A stretch of 64,000 nucleotides of DNA. Origin: JALHVH01 sp963773685 (GTDB lineage Bacteria; Acidobacteriota; Aminicenantia; Aminicenantales; Saccharicenantaceae). The stretch covers positions 868,001 through 932,000 of the forward strand of contig CAVZBY010000011.1 of assembly GCA_963773685.1 (NCBI GenBank). Reading direction: 5' to 3'. A model generated the notes under the pieces. That model was not told the origin of the DNA. It ran no database searches and was given only the letters and a program-made list of their open reading frames with translations. Numbering within the stretch: position 1 is the stretch's first letter; the number at the start of each line of letters is the position of its first letter. The translations under genes were made by a program, and so were the position numbers. This document shows positions 41,080 through 51,063 of the stretch, one piece after another.

Positions 41080-42518
41080 CCCGCCGCGGCGAAACCGGGA
41101 CCGGCGGGGCGGAGACGCGCGAGGGGCGGCGGCCGTCCTTCGGGATCGCCCTCCTCCCTCTCGTCCTCATGGGACTCCTCCTCGGCGTCGGCTACGGCGT
41201 CTACAAGATCAAGCCCCAGGTCCTCCTCGTGACCGCGGCCTTCCTGACCGGGAGCCTGGGATTCCTCCTGGGCTGGTCCTGGAAGGACATGGAGCGCGGC
41301 ATCACCGACAGCATCCACAAGGCCATGCCGGCCGTCCTCATCATGCTCTGCGTCGGGGTCCTCATCGGCGCCTGGATCGCCTGCGGGACGATCCCGATGG
41401 TCGTCTATTACGGCCTGAAGCTCATCACGCCGAAATTCTTCCTGGTGACGGCCTGCCTCGTCTGTTCCATCACCTCGCTCGCGACCGGGACCTCCTGGGG
41501 CACCGTCGGGACGGTGGGCGTCGCCTTCATCGGTATCGCCATGGGGCTCGGCGTCCCTCTGGGGCCGGCGGCGGGAGCCATCGTCGCCGGCGCCTATTTC
41601 GGGGACAAGATGTCGCCGCTCTCGGACATCCCGAACCTCGCTTCGGTCACGGCGGGAGCGAACCTCTTCGACCATATCAAGCACATGTTCTGGTCGGGCG
41701 CGCCCGCCTGGCTGGCAGGCCTCGCGATCTATCTCGTCGCGGGGCTCAAGTACGGGGGAAGCTCCGTCCGCTCCGACACCCTCGTCCTGATCACGGACAC
41801 GCTCCGCGGAAGCTTCCGGTTCCACGTCCTCCTCCTGCTTCCGATGGCCATCGTTTTCGCCTTCGCCGTCGCCAAGAAGCCGACCATCCCCGGGATGCTC
41901 CTGTCCTCCGCCGTCGCCGCGGTGCTGGCGGCCGTATTCCAGCATTCCCCGGTCACGGAGATCGCGACGGCGATGAATTCCGGCTACCCGGCCCACACGG
42001 GCGTCGCCCTCGTGGACGGGCTCATATCGCGGGGCGGGCTGATGAGCATGATGGAGACCCAGCTCGTCGCCTTCGCCGCCTTCAGCTTCGGCGGCATCAT
42101 GCAAAGGACCGGTATGCTGGCGGTCGTCCTGGAGCGGGTCATGAAGTTCGCCGACAAGGTCTGGAGCCTGGTCCTGACGACCATCGGGACGTCCGTCCTG
42201 GCCGCCCTGGTCACCGGCAGCTCCTATCTCTCGATGATCATCCCCGCCGAGCTCCTCGGCGAAGCCTACCGGAAGAAGGGGCTGGCCGCCAAGAACCTCT
42301 CGCGGATCATCGAGGAGAGCGGGGGCATCGTCGTGCCCCTGATCCCCTGGAGCATGGCCGGCGTCTACATCACGGGCACCCTCGGCGTCCCGACGTTATC
42401 CTACCTGCCGTGGGCCTTCATGAACTACGGCTCGGTCGTCCTCCTGGCGGTGTACGGATTCACGGGATTCACCATGGCGCCCAAGGTCCGCGAGGACGAA
42501 ACGCAGGCCGGGTCCTAG
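41076..42518 (+). CDS. nhaC: NhaC family Na+/H+ antiporter-like transporter
   Basis: 480-residue membrane protein with about 11-12 spans. Family hallmarks: ATGTSWGTVGTVGVAF, GAYFGDKMSPLSDIPNLAS and the closing ESGGIVVPLIPWSMAGVYI. NhaC members exchange Na+ for H+, or for organic acids and amino acids in some branches. The overlap with iadA suggests that the cargo could be aspartate or a related acid (inference). A hydrophilic 22-residue head precedes the first span. Confidence 0.9.
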   Translation: MTRRGETGTGGAETREGRRPSFGIALLPLVLMGLLLGVGYGVYKIKPQVLLVTAAFLTGSLGFLLGWSWKDMERGITDSIHKAMPAVLIMLCVGVLIGAWIACGTIPMVVYYGLKLITPKFFLVTACLVCSITSLATGTSWGTVGTVGVAFIGIAMGLGVPLGPAAGAIVAGAYFGDKMSPLSDIPNLASVTAGANLFDHIKHMFWSGAPAWLAGLAIYLVAGLKYGGSSVRSDTLVLITDTLRGSFRFHVLLLLPMAIVFAFAVAKKPTIPGMLLSSAVAAVLAAVFQHSPVTEIATAMNSGYPAHTGVALVDGLISRGGLMSMMETQLVAFAAFSFGGIMQRTGMLAVVLERVMKFADKVWSLVLTTIGTSVLAALVTGSSYLSMIIPAELLGEAYRKKGLAAKNLSRIIEESGGIVVPLIPWSMAGVYITGTLGVPTLSYLPWAFMNYGSVVLLAVYGFTGFTMAPKVREDETQAGS

Positions 42519-42539
42519 CGATATTCGCTGCACCGACTC

Positions 42540-42559
42540 CCCCGGCCTGAATGCCGGGG
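42540..42559. terminator. Hairpin between convergent genes, probable terminator
   Basis: CCCCGGC (42540-42546), 6-base loop, GCCGGGG (42553-42559), between the convergent NhaC and barrel-protein genes. No T-run; a bidirectional terminator or REP remnant. Confidence 0.45.
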
Positions 42560-42629
42560 CTTGTAAGGGAATAGCCCTGAGCCGTACTTCTTATTCCCCG
42601 TTCGGAGAGGGGGGGCATAGATTCGCGGG

Positions 42630-43214
42630 TCAGAAGACGTAGGCGGCGGCCACGCTGAGCGTCAGGCCGCCCAGGTCGACCCGGTCCTCGAGGGGTTTGA
42701 CCTTGACCAAGCTGTACTTCAAGCGCGCATCGAGACCGAGAGAGCGCCGGCGGACGGTGACGCCCCCGCAGGCGGCGACTCCGACGCCCCATTTGCTGAC
42801 CTTCCCGATGATATTCTCTTCCGCGTACCTACATGCGGACACGCCGATCCCCGCGTAAGGCATGACGGGGCCGGAGAGAACATGGAAGAGGGCCATAGCG
42901 TCAACGGGAAGGAGCATCATCGTCGTCTTTTCCTGAGTCACGGTCAATTTCCCGCTCTTCTTGAAGGACTCGCCCGCCAGGGAGAGATACAAGCCCCCCT
43001 TGGCATGGAGCCGGAATTCCGCACCGAACACGGGGCCTCCGCCGTAGACCGTCTTGAAGATCCCGGCGCTTGGCGAGAAGACGCCGAACCGGACGAGCGC
43101 GATCGCGGAAGGCCAGGGGGCTCGGGCTGGGGAGGCGGATTCGGGCGCCTGGGCCGCCAGGACGGCGGCGGTCGCCAGGATCGACAGCGCGATCAACGGC
43201 GCTTTGTTTCTCAT
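42630..43214 (-). CDS. Outer-membrane beta-barrel-like protein
   Basis: 194-residue protein with signal peptide (MRNKAPLIALSILATAAVLAAQ) and alternating hydrophobic/polar strands ending in an aromatic residue (LSVAAAYVF), the classic barrel C-terminus. Repeated Gly-aromatic strand patterns (GGLYLSLAGESF, VMPYAGIGVSAC). Probably an 8-strand OmpA/OmpW-like barrel. No function can be assigned. It lies 14 bases downstream of the broken M6 protease. Confidence 0.75.
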   Translation of the reverse strand: MRNKAPLIALSILATAAVLAAQAPESASPARAPWPSAIALVRFGVFSPSAGIFKTVYGGGPVFGAEFRLHAKGGLYLSLAGESFKKSGKLTVTQEKTTMMLLPVDAMALFHVLSGPVMPYAGIGVSACRYAEENIIGKVSKWGVGVAACGGVTVRRRSLGLDARLKYSLVKVKPLEDRVDLGGLTLSVAAAYVF

Positions 43215-43228
43215 CGTTCGTTCCTTCC

Positions 43229-45168
43229 CTACTTCGCGACCGCGGCGAAGTCGCTTTCCGTGCCGTCGTCGCTGACCGATGTGACTCCATAGCCCTGCTC
43301 AACGGCGGGGGCCATCCGGCAGCGGTAGGTCAGCTCGGCCGCGGGAACGTCGGCAAGCTTGACCCAGTCGTCCTCCGCCTGCCGATAGACGCGATAGCCC
43401 GTGATCGCCAGGCCGGCGTTGGCCGGATTGGCTTCCCAGCTCAGGTCGATGATGTGCTCGGTCTGCGTAACGGAACGGTTCTTCAGCCGGACGGCCGTCA
43501 GGTTGGACGGCGGGCTGACCAGCTTGAAATGCGCCGTCACGCGCTTGTCTCTGTCCATATGGACCGTCACGGGGTTCGCCGCGCCCGCGGCATCGCCCGA
43601 CCAGCCCGTGAACTTGCAGAATCGAGCCGGCAAGGCGCGGACCGGAACGTCGGCTTCGAATCCGTACGTATAGGTTCCCGGGGCCGGCATCGTCGTTCCG
43701 AGCGACGCGCTGCCGACGCCGATCCGGAGGGTCGCCCCCGCGAGCGAGATGTTGCAGGTCATGGTCGAGCCCGCGTTCGCGATCGAGTCGAGAAAAACGT
43801 CCGTCCGGGAGCCGTCGTAGGCGTTGCTGTTCGGGACCGTGTCCCTGTTGAAGCTCTTTCCCGCGACGTAGTAATCCCCGGCGTCGGCGTATCCGCCCCT
43901 CTCGATCTCCTCGAGGCCGTCCGCTTCCATCAGACGGACGAGCTTGTGGGACGTGAAGGAATTGTCGTAGAGGAAATCGCCGCCGCCGTCCAGACGGGCG
44001 TCGATATGCCAGAGAAGGAGCCCATCGGCCGGCGTCAGCGCGTTCGTTCGCGGCGCGGGTCCTGTTCTGAACCATGAAGAACTCGCCGAACGGGTGAGCG
44101 ATGTCGTAGTCGGGCCAGAAGATGACGGCGTCCGCGAAGCTCGCCGACGGCCTCAGGACGAAGGCCCCGCTCCGGGTCCCGTAGGCGCAGACGTCCGGCG
44201 TGAGCCAATCGAGGAGCATCTTGCTGAAGCCGTTGTGATCGACCCGGCTCCCGTCCATCATGTCCAGACCGCCGACGCCGCCGTCGGGACCGACCGCATC
44301 GTCGTAGTCGTAAAGGTCCGGGAGCCCGAGGGCGTGGCCCGTCTCGTGAATGGTCACTCGCGGGTCGAACCTTCCGGGAGAGGGATTCGATTCCCACTGC
44401 CAGGAGTAGGTCGAGCCCGCGAACTGCTTGCCGTCCAGGCTGAAGCGCGAGGCCCATCCCGTATAATAGCCCCACCAGAAGTCCGCCCATTCGCCCGGCG
44501 GCCCCGTCCAGATGACGAGGAAATAGTCGATGACGCCCGTCATTGTCGTTGTCGTACCGGGAGAAGTCGTGTCCCTCACGATCGAAGTGGGTCAGGGCTT
44601 CCTTGATCAGGTTCTCCCGTCCCGCGTCCGTCTCGGAGACGTCGGCGCGCGCATAAGCCGGCCGGTACCAACCCAACGTCGATCCCTGGATCTCGAGCTG
44701 GCCGTATGACGAGCGGCGATAGTAGTTGCGAAGGCTTTCCAGGGGAATAGCCGGTATCGCCGTCGCCGAAGATCTGGCTGTCGATCGAGGCAGCGGTATT
44801 GCTCGACGGGTGATCCGGAAAATCGATGAGCAGGACGAAGACCCTGTTGTTGCCTTTGCTCCGCAGTCCCGGCCGATCGGCCCGGCGGGAAGACCGGCTG
44901 GAGACGTCGATCTCGGCTGTCGGCCAGGCCGAGAGCCCTACGGCGATGACGCTCGAGCCGGACCGGCAACTCCCGGAGGAGCCCCGGATCGCGTCCGGTC
45001 GTTGCCGAAGGACCTCGCGTCCGCGATGCGCCGGGCGAGCGTGCCGTCGAGCCGGTATCGCGCCCATTGCTGTTTCGTCGGCGGCTCCAACGAGAACAAC
45101 CCTCCCGACATCGTCAGAACGAGGGCGAGCAGGACCATCGGCTGCGGGACGTCGAAGCGAAATCTCAT
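43229..45168 (-). pseudogene. M6 family metalloprotease (immune-inhibitor-A-like), several frameshifts
   Basis: A full-length secreted zinc protease can be read only by changing frame about four times. Pieces in order: signal peptide from 45168 (MRFRFDVPQPMVLLALVLT); RVFVLLIDFPDHPSS; LRNYYRRSSYGQLEIQG; IDYFLVIWTGPPGEWADFWW; zinc site TIHETGHALGLPDLYDYDD; LLLWHIDARLDGGG; then a C-terminal fibronectin-type-III-like part. Breaks are near 44890-44990, at 44742-44745 (one G short), 44536-44538 (one base extra) and 44037-44042. No internal stop remains once these are corrected, so sequencing indels are as likely as decay. Confidence 0.8.
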
Positions 45169-45191
45169 GAGAACCCCTTAGGCGGGAACGT

Positions 45192-45470
45192 TCAGGTCTC
45201 GTCCCCGTTCTTGCGGCCGAGGGCGCTCTTGAAGCGGGCCTCGGCTTCGTCGTGCTTCTTCTTCTGGAGCTCGAAGGTGGCCTCGAGCTTGTGCTCCATG
45301 CCCTCGGCCTTCTTCTTTTCCCTCAGGAGGAGGTCGTCGAGAGAGCTCTTCTTTTTGGGAGCCTTTTCGGACTTGATAACGCCCTCCGTCGCCGGGTCGA
45401 CCCAGATGGTCGCCTCACAGCACGGGCACAGGACCTTGAACACCCCGCCCTTTTCCTTCGTGTCGGTCAT
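45192..45470 (-). CDS. Small zinc-ribbon and coiled-coil protein
   Basis: 92-residue hypothetical protein. The N-terminal CPCCEATIWVDPATEG looks like half a zinc ribbon (only one Cys pair, so it may dimerise). The rest is charged and helical (EKKKAEGMEHKLEATFELQKK). Intact frame with an ordinary start; expressed alone between the broken protease and a sigma-54 activator. Function unknown. Confidence 0.6.
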   Translation of the reverse strand: MTDTKEKGGVFKVLCPCCEATIWVDPATEGVIKSEKAPKKKSSLDDLLLREKKKAEGMEHKLEATFELQKKKHDEAEARFKSALGRKNGDET

Positions 45471-45526
45471 GGGAAGATTATGGACAAAAGCGCGGCAGAA
45501 GGCAACCGGAGAGGCGGCGGAGCGGG

Positions 45527-46945
45527 CTAGACGGCTTCCGTTTCCCGTTTCGCCGGGACCTCGATCCCGTGCTTTCGGATGAGCTTGAACAGACCCTGCC
45601 GCGTGATGCCGATCTCGGCCGCCGTCCGAGCCCTCCGGAATTCGCAGCGGGCCAGGGCCTCGAGGAGGAAGCGCTTCTCGAAATCGGCCCTGGCGGCGGC
45701 GAAGCGTCGGAGGGATTCCGGCAGGGATTTCCCCAGGGGGTTGATGGCCGGCGAGAGGTGCTCCTCCCGGATGAGGTTGCCGTCGCCGGCCAGGACGAGA
45801 CAGCGCCGGACCTCGTTCTGGAGCTCCCGGACGTTCCCCGGCCAGGGATACCGGAGGAGCATCTCGAGGGCCGGAGGGGAAAAGTAGGGCCGCGGCCGCC
45901 GCATCTCGCCGGCGTACCGTTCCGCGAAATGGTTGATGAGCGGGACCAGGTCCTCCCGCCGCTCCCGGAGCGGGGGAAGCTCGATGACGATGATCTTCAG
46001 CCGGTAGTAGAGGTCCTCCCGGAACCGTCCCTCCCGGACCTCCTTGTCCAGGTCCTTGTTGGTCGCGCTGACGAACCGAACGTCCACGGCCCGGGTCCTT
46101 GTCTCGCCGAGCCTGCGGATGGAGCGCTCCTCGAGGGCGCGGAGGAGCTTGGCCTGGAGGTGGAGGGTGAGGTCGCCGACCTCGTCGAGGAAGAACGTCC
46201 CGCGGTCAGCCTCCTCGATGAGACCGGCTTTCTCCCGGGCCGCGCCGGTGAAAGCGCCCCGGGCATGTCCGAAGAGCTCGCTTTCGAGGAGCGGGTCCGG
46301 GATGGCCCCGCAGTTGACCGCGACGAACTGCCCGGCCTTCCGCGGCCCCGACTCGTGGATGGTCCTGGCGACCAGCTCCTTTCCCGTCCCGCTCTCGCCG
46401 GTGACGAGGACGGGGGCATCCGAATTCCTCACCTTATCGATAAGCGCCCGGACCTTGCGGAACGCTCCGTTCCGGCTGACGATGCGGGTGGGGCCGCCGC
46501 GACCGTTCCCGCCTCCGTCTCCGTCCCCTTCCGCCGCGCCCGCCAGGACATGACTCAGAAAGCCGGCCGCGGCCGCGAGGAATTCCAGGTCGGCCGCCGT
46601 GAAAGGCCCGTCGGCCGCCGCGCGGTCCAGGTATATCGCTCCGCTCCCCTCGCCGCCGGCCAGGAGAGGAAGGCAGAGCGCGCTTCCGGAAGCCGGGCTC
46701 GGCGCGCCGCCCGGGGCCCGAAGCCCGGGATCCGAGCCAAGGTCCCTCTCGAGAAAGGGCTGTCCGGATTCCAGGACCTTCGCGACGACATACCGGCAGA
46801 TATCGGTCCCCGCGTCCCAATCGATCCCCCGGGAGGCCCGAGCGCGCCGGCTCCCGTTCGCGCCCGGGACGAGGACCAGCGACCTCCGGGCAGGAACCTC
46901 TTCCAGAATGATGTCCAGGAATCTGGAGAACAGGGCTTCGTTCAT
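45527..46945 (-). CDS. GAF-domain sigma-54-dependent transcriptional activator
   Basis: 472-residue bEBP without receiver domain. GAF-like sensor about 10-140 (GSALCLPLLAGGEGSGAIYLDR), AAA+ domain with Walker A GESGTGKE, loop GAFTGA in ARGAFTGAAREK, and LKIIVIELPPLRERREDL. A Fis-type HTH near the C-terminus (RTAAEIGITRQGLFKLIRKHG). I chose the ATG at 46945; an in-frame ATG at 46963 exists but has no SD. Divergent from the tandem envelope-protein genes, which it might control, although their visible promoter is sigma-70-like. Confidence 0.92.
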   Translation of the reverse strand: MNEALFSRFLDIILEEVPARRSLVLVPGANGSRRARASRGIDWDAGTDICRYVVAKVLESGQPFLERDLGSDPGLRAPGGAPSPASGSALCLPLLAGGEGSGAIYLDRAAADGPFTAADLEFLAAAAGFLSHVLAGAAEGDGDGGGNGRGGPTRIVSRNGAFRKVRALIDKVRNSDAPVLVTGESGTGKELVARTIHESGPRKAGQFVAVNCGAIPDPLLESELFGHARGAFTGAAREKAGLIEEADRGTFFLDEVGDLTLHLQAKLLRALEERSIRRLGETRTRAVDVRFVSATNKDLDKEVREGRFREDLYYRLKIIVIELPPLRERREDLVPLINHFAERYAGEMRRPRPYFSPPALEMLLRYPWPGNVRELQNEVRRCLVLAGDGNLIREEHLSPAINPLGKSLPESLRRFAAARADFEKRFLLEALARCEFRRARTAAEIGITRQGLFKLIRKHGIEVPAKRETEAV

Positions 46946-47031
46946 CGTTCGGCCGCCCTCCAAACAGTTAACGGAGCGGGGGAGGATTTTTTCTCAACGG
47001 TTCGGCTGGAGCCCGGGCCCCCAGAACGCTC

Positions 47032-47060
47032 TGGAAATCCCCTCCGGCAACGTATAGAAT
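47032..47060 (+). promoter_or_regulatory. Promoter candidate for the tandem envelope-protein genes
   Basis: TGGAAA (47032-47037), 17-base spacer, TAGAAT (47055-47060), 9 bases before the ATG at 47070; near-leaderless. Confidence 0.45.
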
Positions 47061-47069
47061 ATATCTCTT

Positions 47070-48384
47070 ATGCTGAACGCAAGAGGGATGATCCCGGTCC
47101 TTGCCTTCGTCCTCGCTCTCCCTGCCCTCTTCGCCGCCCCCGTCCTGGCCCAACAGGCGGACGGGCCGGCGACGATCGAGGAGCTGAAGAAGACCGCGCC
47201 GAGGGTCTTCATCGACTGCACGGATTGCGACATCGATTACATCCGGACCGAGATCACCTTCGTGAATTATGTCCGGGACCGCAAGGAAGCCCAGGTCCAC
47301 GTCCTTGTCACGACCCTGAAGACGGGAAGCGGAGGGCGCGAGTACACGCTGTCGTTCATCGGCCAGAACGAATTCGCGGGGATCGACGACACCCAGGCCT
47401 GCTATACCAATAGAACGGACACCGAGGACGAGGTCCGCTACGGTCTGGTCAACGCCCTCAAGATGGGCTTGATGGGTTACGTGGCCCGGACGCCCATCGC
47501 CTCCCGGGTCGCGATCTCCTTCGAGAAGGCGCCGAAGCCCCGGCCGTCCCGCGACAGGTGGAGGTCCTGGGTCTTCAGCCTGAGCGGGAACGCCCATCTC
47601 CACGGCGAGGAATCCTGGGCCACCCGGGAGCTCTCGGCCGCCTTCTCGGCCAGCCGGATCACGCCGGCCTCGAAGCTCGCGCTGTCTCTGGAGGCGAGCT
47701 CCAATCGGGACCATTTCACCTACGAAGACGAACGGATCGACAGCCGGTCGCGAAGCGTCGATATCGAAGGCCTGTTCGTCAAGAGCCTCGGCGAGCACTG
47801 GTCGATCGGCGCGTTCGTCGAGGCGGAATCCTCGTCATTCGAGAATCTCGAGGCCGGCCTCGAGATCGCGCCCTGCCATCGAGTTCGACCTGTTCCCCTA
47901 CTCCCAATCCACCCGGAGACAGCTCCGTTTCCTGTACAAGATCGGGCTCCGGGCCGCCCGGTACGAGGAGGAGACCATCTACGACAGGATCCGGGAGACC
48001 CGGCTGGGCCAGTCCTTATCCTCGACGTTCGAAGTCAAGGAGAAATGGGGGAGCATCAACACCTCTTTCGAGGCGTCCCACTATTTCCACGACTTCCGCA
48101 AGTACCGGCTGGAGCTCATGACCATCGTCCAGCTGAAGCTTTTCAAGGGCTTCAGCTTCTATATGGTCGGCAGCGGCTCGCGGATCCACGATCAGCTGTC
48201 CCTGCCCAAGGCCGGGGCGTCGCTCGACGAGGTCCTCCTGCGGCGCCGCCAGCAGGCCACCAACTACAATTATTTCCTGTCGATAGGCATCGGCTATACG
48301 TTCGGCTCCATCTTCACGAACGTCGTCAATCCCAGGTTCGGATCGGAAGAGGCGAGCGGCGTCCAGATCGAGGTCGAGGAATGA
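47070..48384 (+). CDS. Uncharacterised envelope beta-barrel-type protein, copy 1, frameshifted
   Basis: About 437 residues when one extra base (T at 47874, in GCGCCCTGCC) is removed. Signal peptide ending PVLAQQ; an N-terminal domain with VFIDCTDCDIDYIRTEI and FVNYVRDRKEAQVHVL; then a strand-rich part with WRSWVFSLSGNAHLHGE. After the shift it continues FDLFPYSQSTRRQLRFLYKI to IGYTFGSIFTNVVNPRFGS. The C-terminal strands suggest an outer-membrane barrel. I know this family only as hypothetical. The stop overlaps the start of a paralogue. Confidence 0.7.
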
Positions 48385-49704
48385 GGAGGCGAGCGGGGAC
48401 GCGGCGGGCGGTTAAGCCCGGAACGGCGCACCTGTTCGGCTTGGCGGCCCTGGTGTTCTTCGGTCTCACCGTTCCCATCGTTTCCGAGGAACTCCGCCGC
48501 CGCGGACGCCGCGAAGACGGAAGGGCCGAAGGTCTTCATCGTATCCCGTGTCATCGACGGCGAAGCCCTTCTCAAGGGGATCCCGTTCGTCACCCCCGTC
48601 GCCGTGCGCGACGAGGCCCAGGTCGAGGTCCTCATCGAACAGCATGACCCTGCGTCGGGCCGGGGGTTCGTCATCACGTTCACGGGGTTGCGGGATTGCG
48701 CGGGCATGGAGCAGACCCTGGACTATACTCCGGGACCGGGAGAGACGCAGGCCCAGGTCGAGGCCGGCCTTTCCCGGACGCTCAAGATGGGTCTGATGAA
48801 GTACGTCGCCGCGACGCCCGCCGCCCGGCGCATCCGGATCCGCCTGATGGACCAGGTCAAGCCCACCGATGTCGTCGATCGATGGGACTCCTGGGTCTTC
48901 AGCGCCTCCGCCAACGGGATGTTCCAGGGCGAGCGGACCTATGGAAGCCGGATGTTCTTCGGCTCGTTCTCGGCCAACCGGGTGACGCCGGCCCTCAAGA
49001 TCAGGATGGCCCTGAGCGCTTCGCTCCAGAAGGATCGCTTCGATTACGAGGGCGAGGAGATCCACAGCCGCTCCGAGAGCCGGGGTTTCGAAGGCCTGTT
49101 CGCCAAGAGCCTCGGTCCGCACTGGTCGGCCGGTGTCTTCCTCACGGGGGCGTCATCGACGTACGAGAACATCCGGACGAAGGTCGCCGTCGCCCCGGCC
49201 GTCGAGTTCAACGTCTTCCCGTATTCCGAGTCCACCCGGAGACAGCTCCGGTTCACGTACTGGATCGGCACGAATCTCGTCCGCTACCGGGAGGAAACGA
49301 TCTACGAGAAGCTCCGGGAGAACCTGCCCCAGCAGGGCCTCGGGGCGACCTTCGAGGTGAAGCGCGGATGGGGGACGATCAGCACGTCGCTCGAGGCCCA
49401 GAATTACCTCCGCGACTTCGGCAAGAACCGGTTGGAGCTCAATACGGAGATCTCCATCCGCCTCTTCAAGGGCTTCTCCTTCGAGGTCCACGGGGGCGGG
49501 GCGCGGATCCGGGACCAGCTGTCCCTGCCCCGGCGGGGCGCCTCGATCGACGAGGTCATCCTCCAGCGCAAACAGCAGGCGACATCCTACAGCTATTACA
49601 TGATGGCCGGCTTCAGCTACACCTTCGGCTCCATATTCAGCAACATCGTCAACCCGCGCTTCGGCAGCAGCGGCGGCGGCGTCTCCATCCACATCAACAA
49701 CTAG
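48381..49704 (+). CDS. Uncharacterised envelope beta-barrel-type protein, copy 2, frameshifted near N-terminus
   Basis: Paralogue of the preceding gene (about 440 residues). An N-terminal signal-like segment (HLFGLAALVFFGLTVPIVS) is in the frame of ATG 48381. The mature part is in another frame from about 48490: PKVFIVSRVIDGEALLKGIP, DSWVFSASANGMFQGERTYG, VFPYSESTRRQLRFTYWIG, FSYTFGSIFSNIVNPRFGS. The break lies at about 48475-48505. A GTG at 48604 would give a 366-residue protein without signal, which is less likely. Closely similar C-terminal halves show a tandem duplication. Confidence 0.7.
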
Positions 49705-49763
49705 GGGATACCAGACCCGTCCCCATTCTCCCCAGGGATCGCGGACAATTTCGGAAAAGAGTA

Positions 49764-49793
49764 TTGTGTCCCCAAATTGGGGTGATGTATGAT
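49764..49793 (+). promoter_or_regulatory. Promoter with internal palindrome before the Gfo/Idh gene
   Basis: TTGTGT (49764-49769), 18-base spacer, TATGAT (49788-49793), 6 bases before the ATG at 49800. The spacer holds the perfect palindrome CCCCAA-A-TTGGGG (49770-49782), a possible operator. Upstream GTCCCC-rich sequence may be a REP remnant. Confidence 0.45.
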
Positions 49794-49799
49794 GCCGGC

Positions 49800-51063
49800 A
49801 TGGCGCGTATCCGGCGCAGGGAATTCCTGAAGAGGGCCGCCGTCGCGACGGCCGGATTCACCATCGTACCGCGTTTCGTCCTCGGCGGGCAGGGCTATAC
49901 GGCGCCGTCGGACGAGCTGACCAAGGCCATCATCGGCGTCGGGAACATGGGGCTCGGCCACATTTCCTATGAAGGGGCCCGGGTCCTCGCCGTCTGCGAC
50001 GTCGACGGGAGCCATCTCGCCCAGGCCCTCGAGGCCTGCCCGGCGGGGGTCAAGAGCTATCGCGATTTCCGTGAGGTCCTTGCCCGTCCCGATGTCGACA
50101 TCGTCCATGTCGCGACGCCGCCGCACTGGCACGCCCTCATCGCGGCCGCGGCGGTCGAGGCCGGCAAGGACGTCTGGTGCGAGAAGCCCCTGACCCGGAC
50201 GATCGGCGAGGGACGGAAGCTCGTCGATGCCGTCCGTCGCACAGGCCGGATGCTTCGCGTCAACACCTGGTTCCGCTTCACGGACGAATACTATGGGTTC
50301 GGCTCGACGGTCGCGCCTCTCAAGAAAGCGGCCTTCAACAGGCTTTTGGGCTGGCCGCTCAAGGCGACCCTGAACGAATCCACGGGGTTCAACTGGAAGC
50401 TCCAGTGGAACGGAAAGACCTATCTGCCCTCCTCGCCCCGTGCCGCCCGAGCTCGATTACGACTTCTGGCTCGGCCCGGCCCCCTGGAAGCCCTACCACC
50501 CGCACCGGGTCCACTCGAGCTTCCGGGGCTACTGGGATTATGACGGCGGCGGGCTCGGCGACATGGGAATGCACTACCTCGACCCGGTCCAGTACATCAT
50601 GGAGAAGGACGACACGAGCCCCGTCGCCGTCGAAGCCGAAGGGCCCCAACAGCACCCGGAAGCCTGCGGAAGCTGGCGCCGGGTCCGGATGACCTATGCC
50701 GACGGATGCGATATCGTTCTGGACGCCGAGAACCGCGACGCCGGAGCGCCGTTCCTCGAAGGGCCGGAGGGGAAGATCTGGCGCGGCCTCCGGTCCGATG
50801 TTCGCGACTTCGAGGCGAAGCTGGCTTCCCTGCCCGACCCCGCGCCCCAGGTCACGGATTTCGCCGAGGCCATCCGGAAGCGCCGCCGGTTCGCCCTGAA
50901 CGAGGCCAACGGCCATCGGTCGTGCACCCTGGTCAACCTCGCCAAGATCGCGGTCCGGCTCGGCCGTCCCTTGAAGTTCGATCCCGAAAGCCAGCTCGTC
51001 ATCGGCGACGAAGAGGCGAACCGCTTCGTCGACGAGCCCATGCGCTCCCCGTGGAAGCTATGA
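49800..51063 (+). CDS. Gfo/Idh/MocA family oxidoreductase with RR-type signal, frameshifted (copy 1)
   Basis: About 420 residues when one C is removed from the run at 50436-50439. Twin-arginine-like signal RRREFLKRAAVATAG; Rossmann start IIGVGNMGLGH; the family EKP motif in DVWCEKPLTRT. After the shift: PPELDYDFWLGPAPWKPYHP, GGGLGDMGMHYLDPV, and FAEAIRKRRRFALNEANGHRS. Secreted members with DUF1080 neighbours oxidise sugars at C3 (known for characterised clusters); that is my inference here. The stop overlaps the HEAT-DUF1080 gene. A paralogue is at 62436. Confidence 0.82.

Noticed and set aside
47032..47049. Sigma-54 promoter for the envelope-protein genes next to the sigma-54 activator
   Set aside because: TGGAAATCCCCTCCGGCA has the GG and GC elements at the wrong spacing; a sigma-70 reading fits better.
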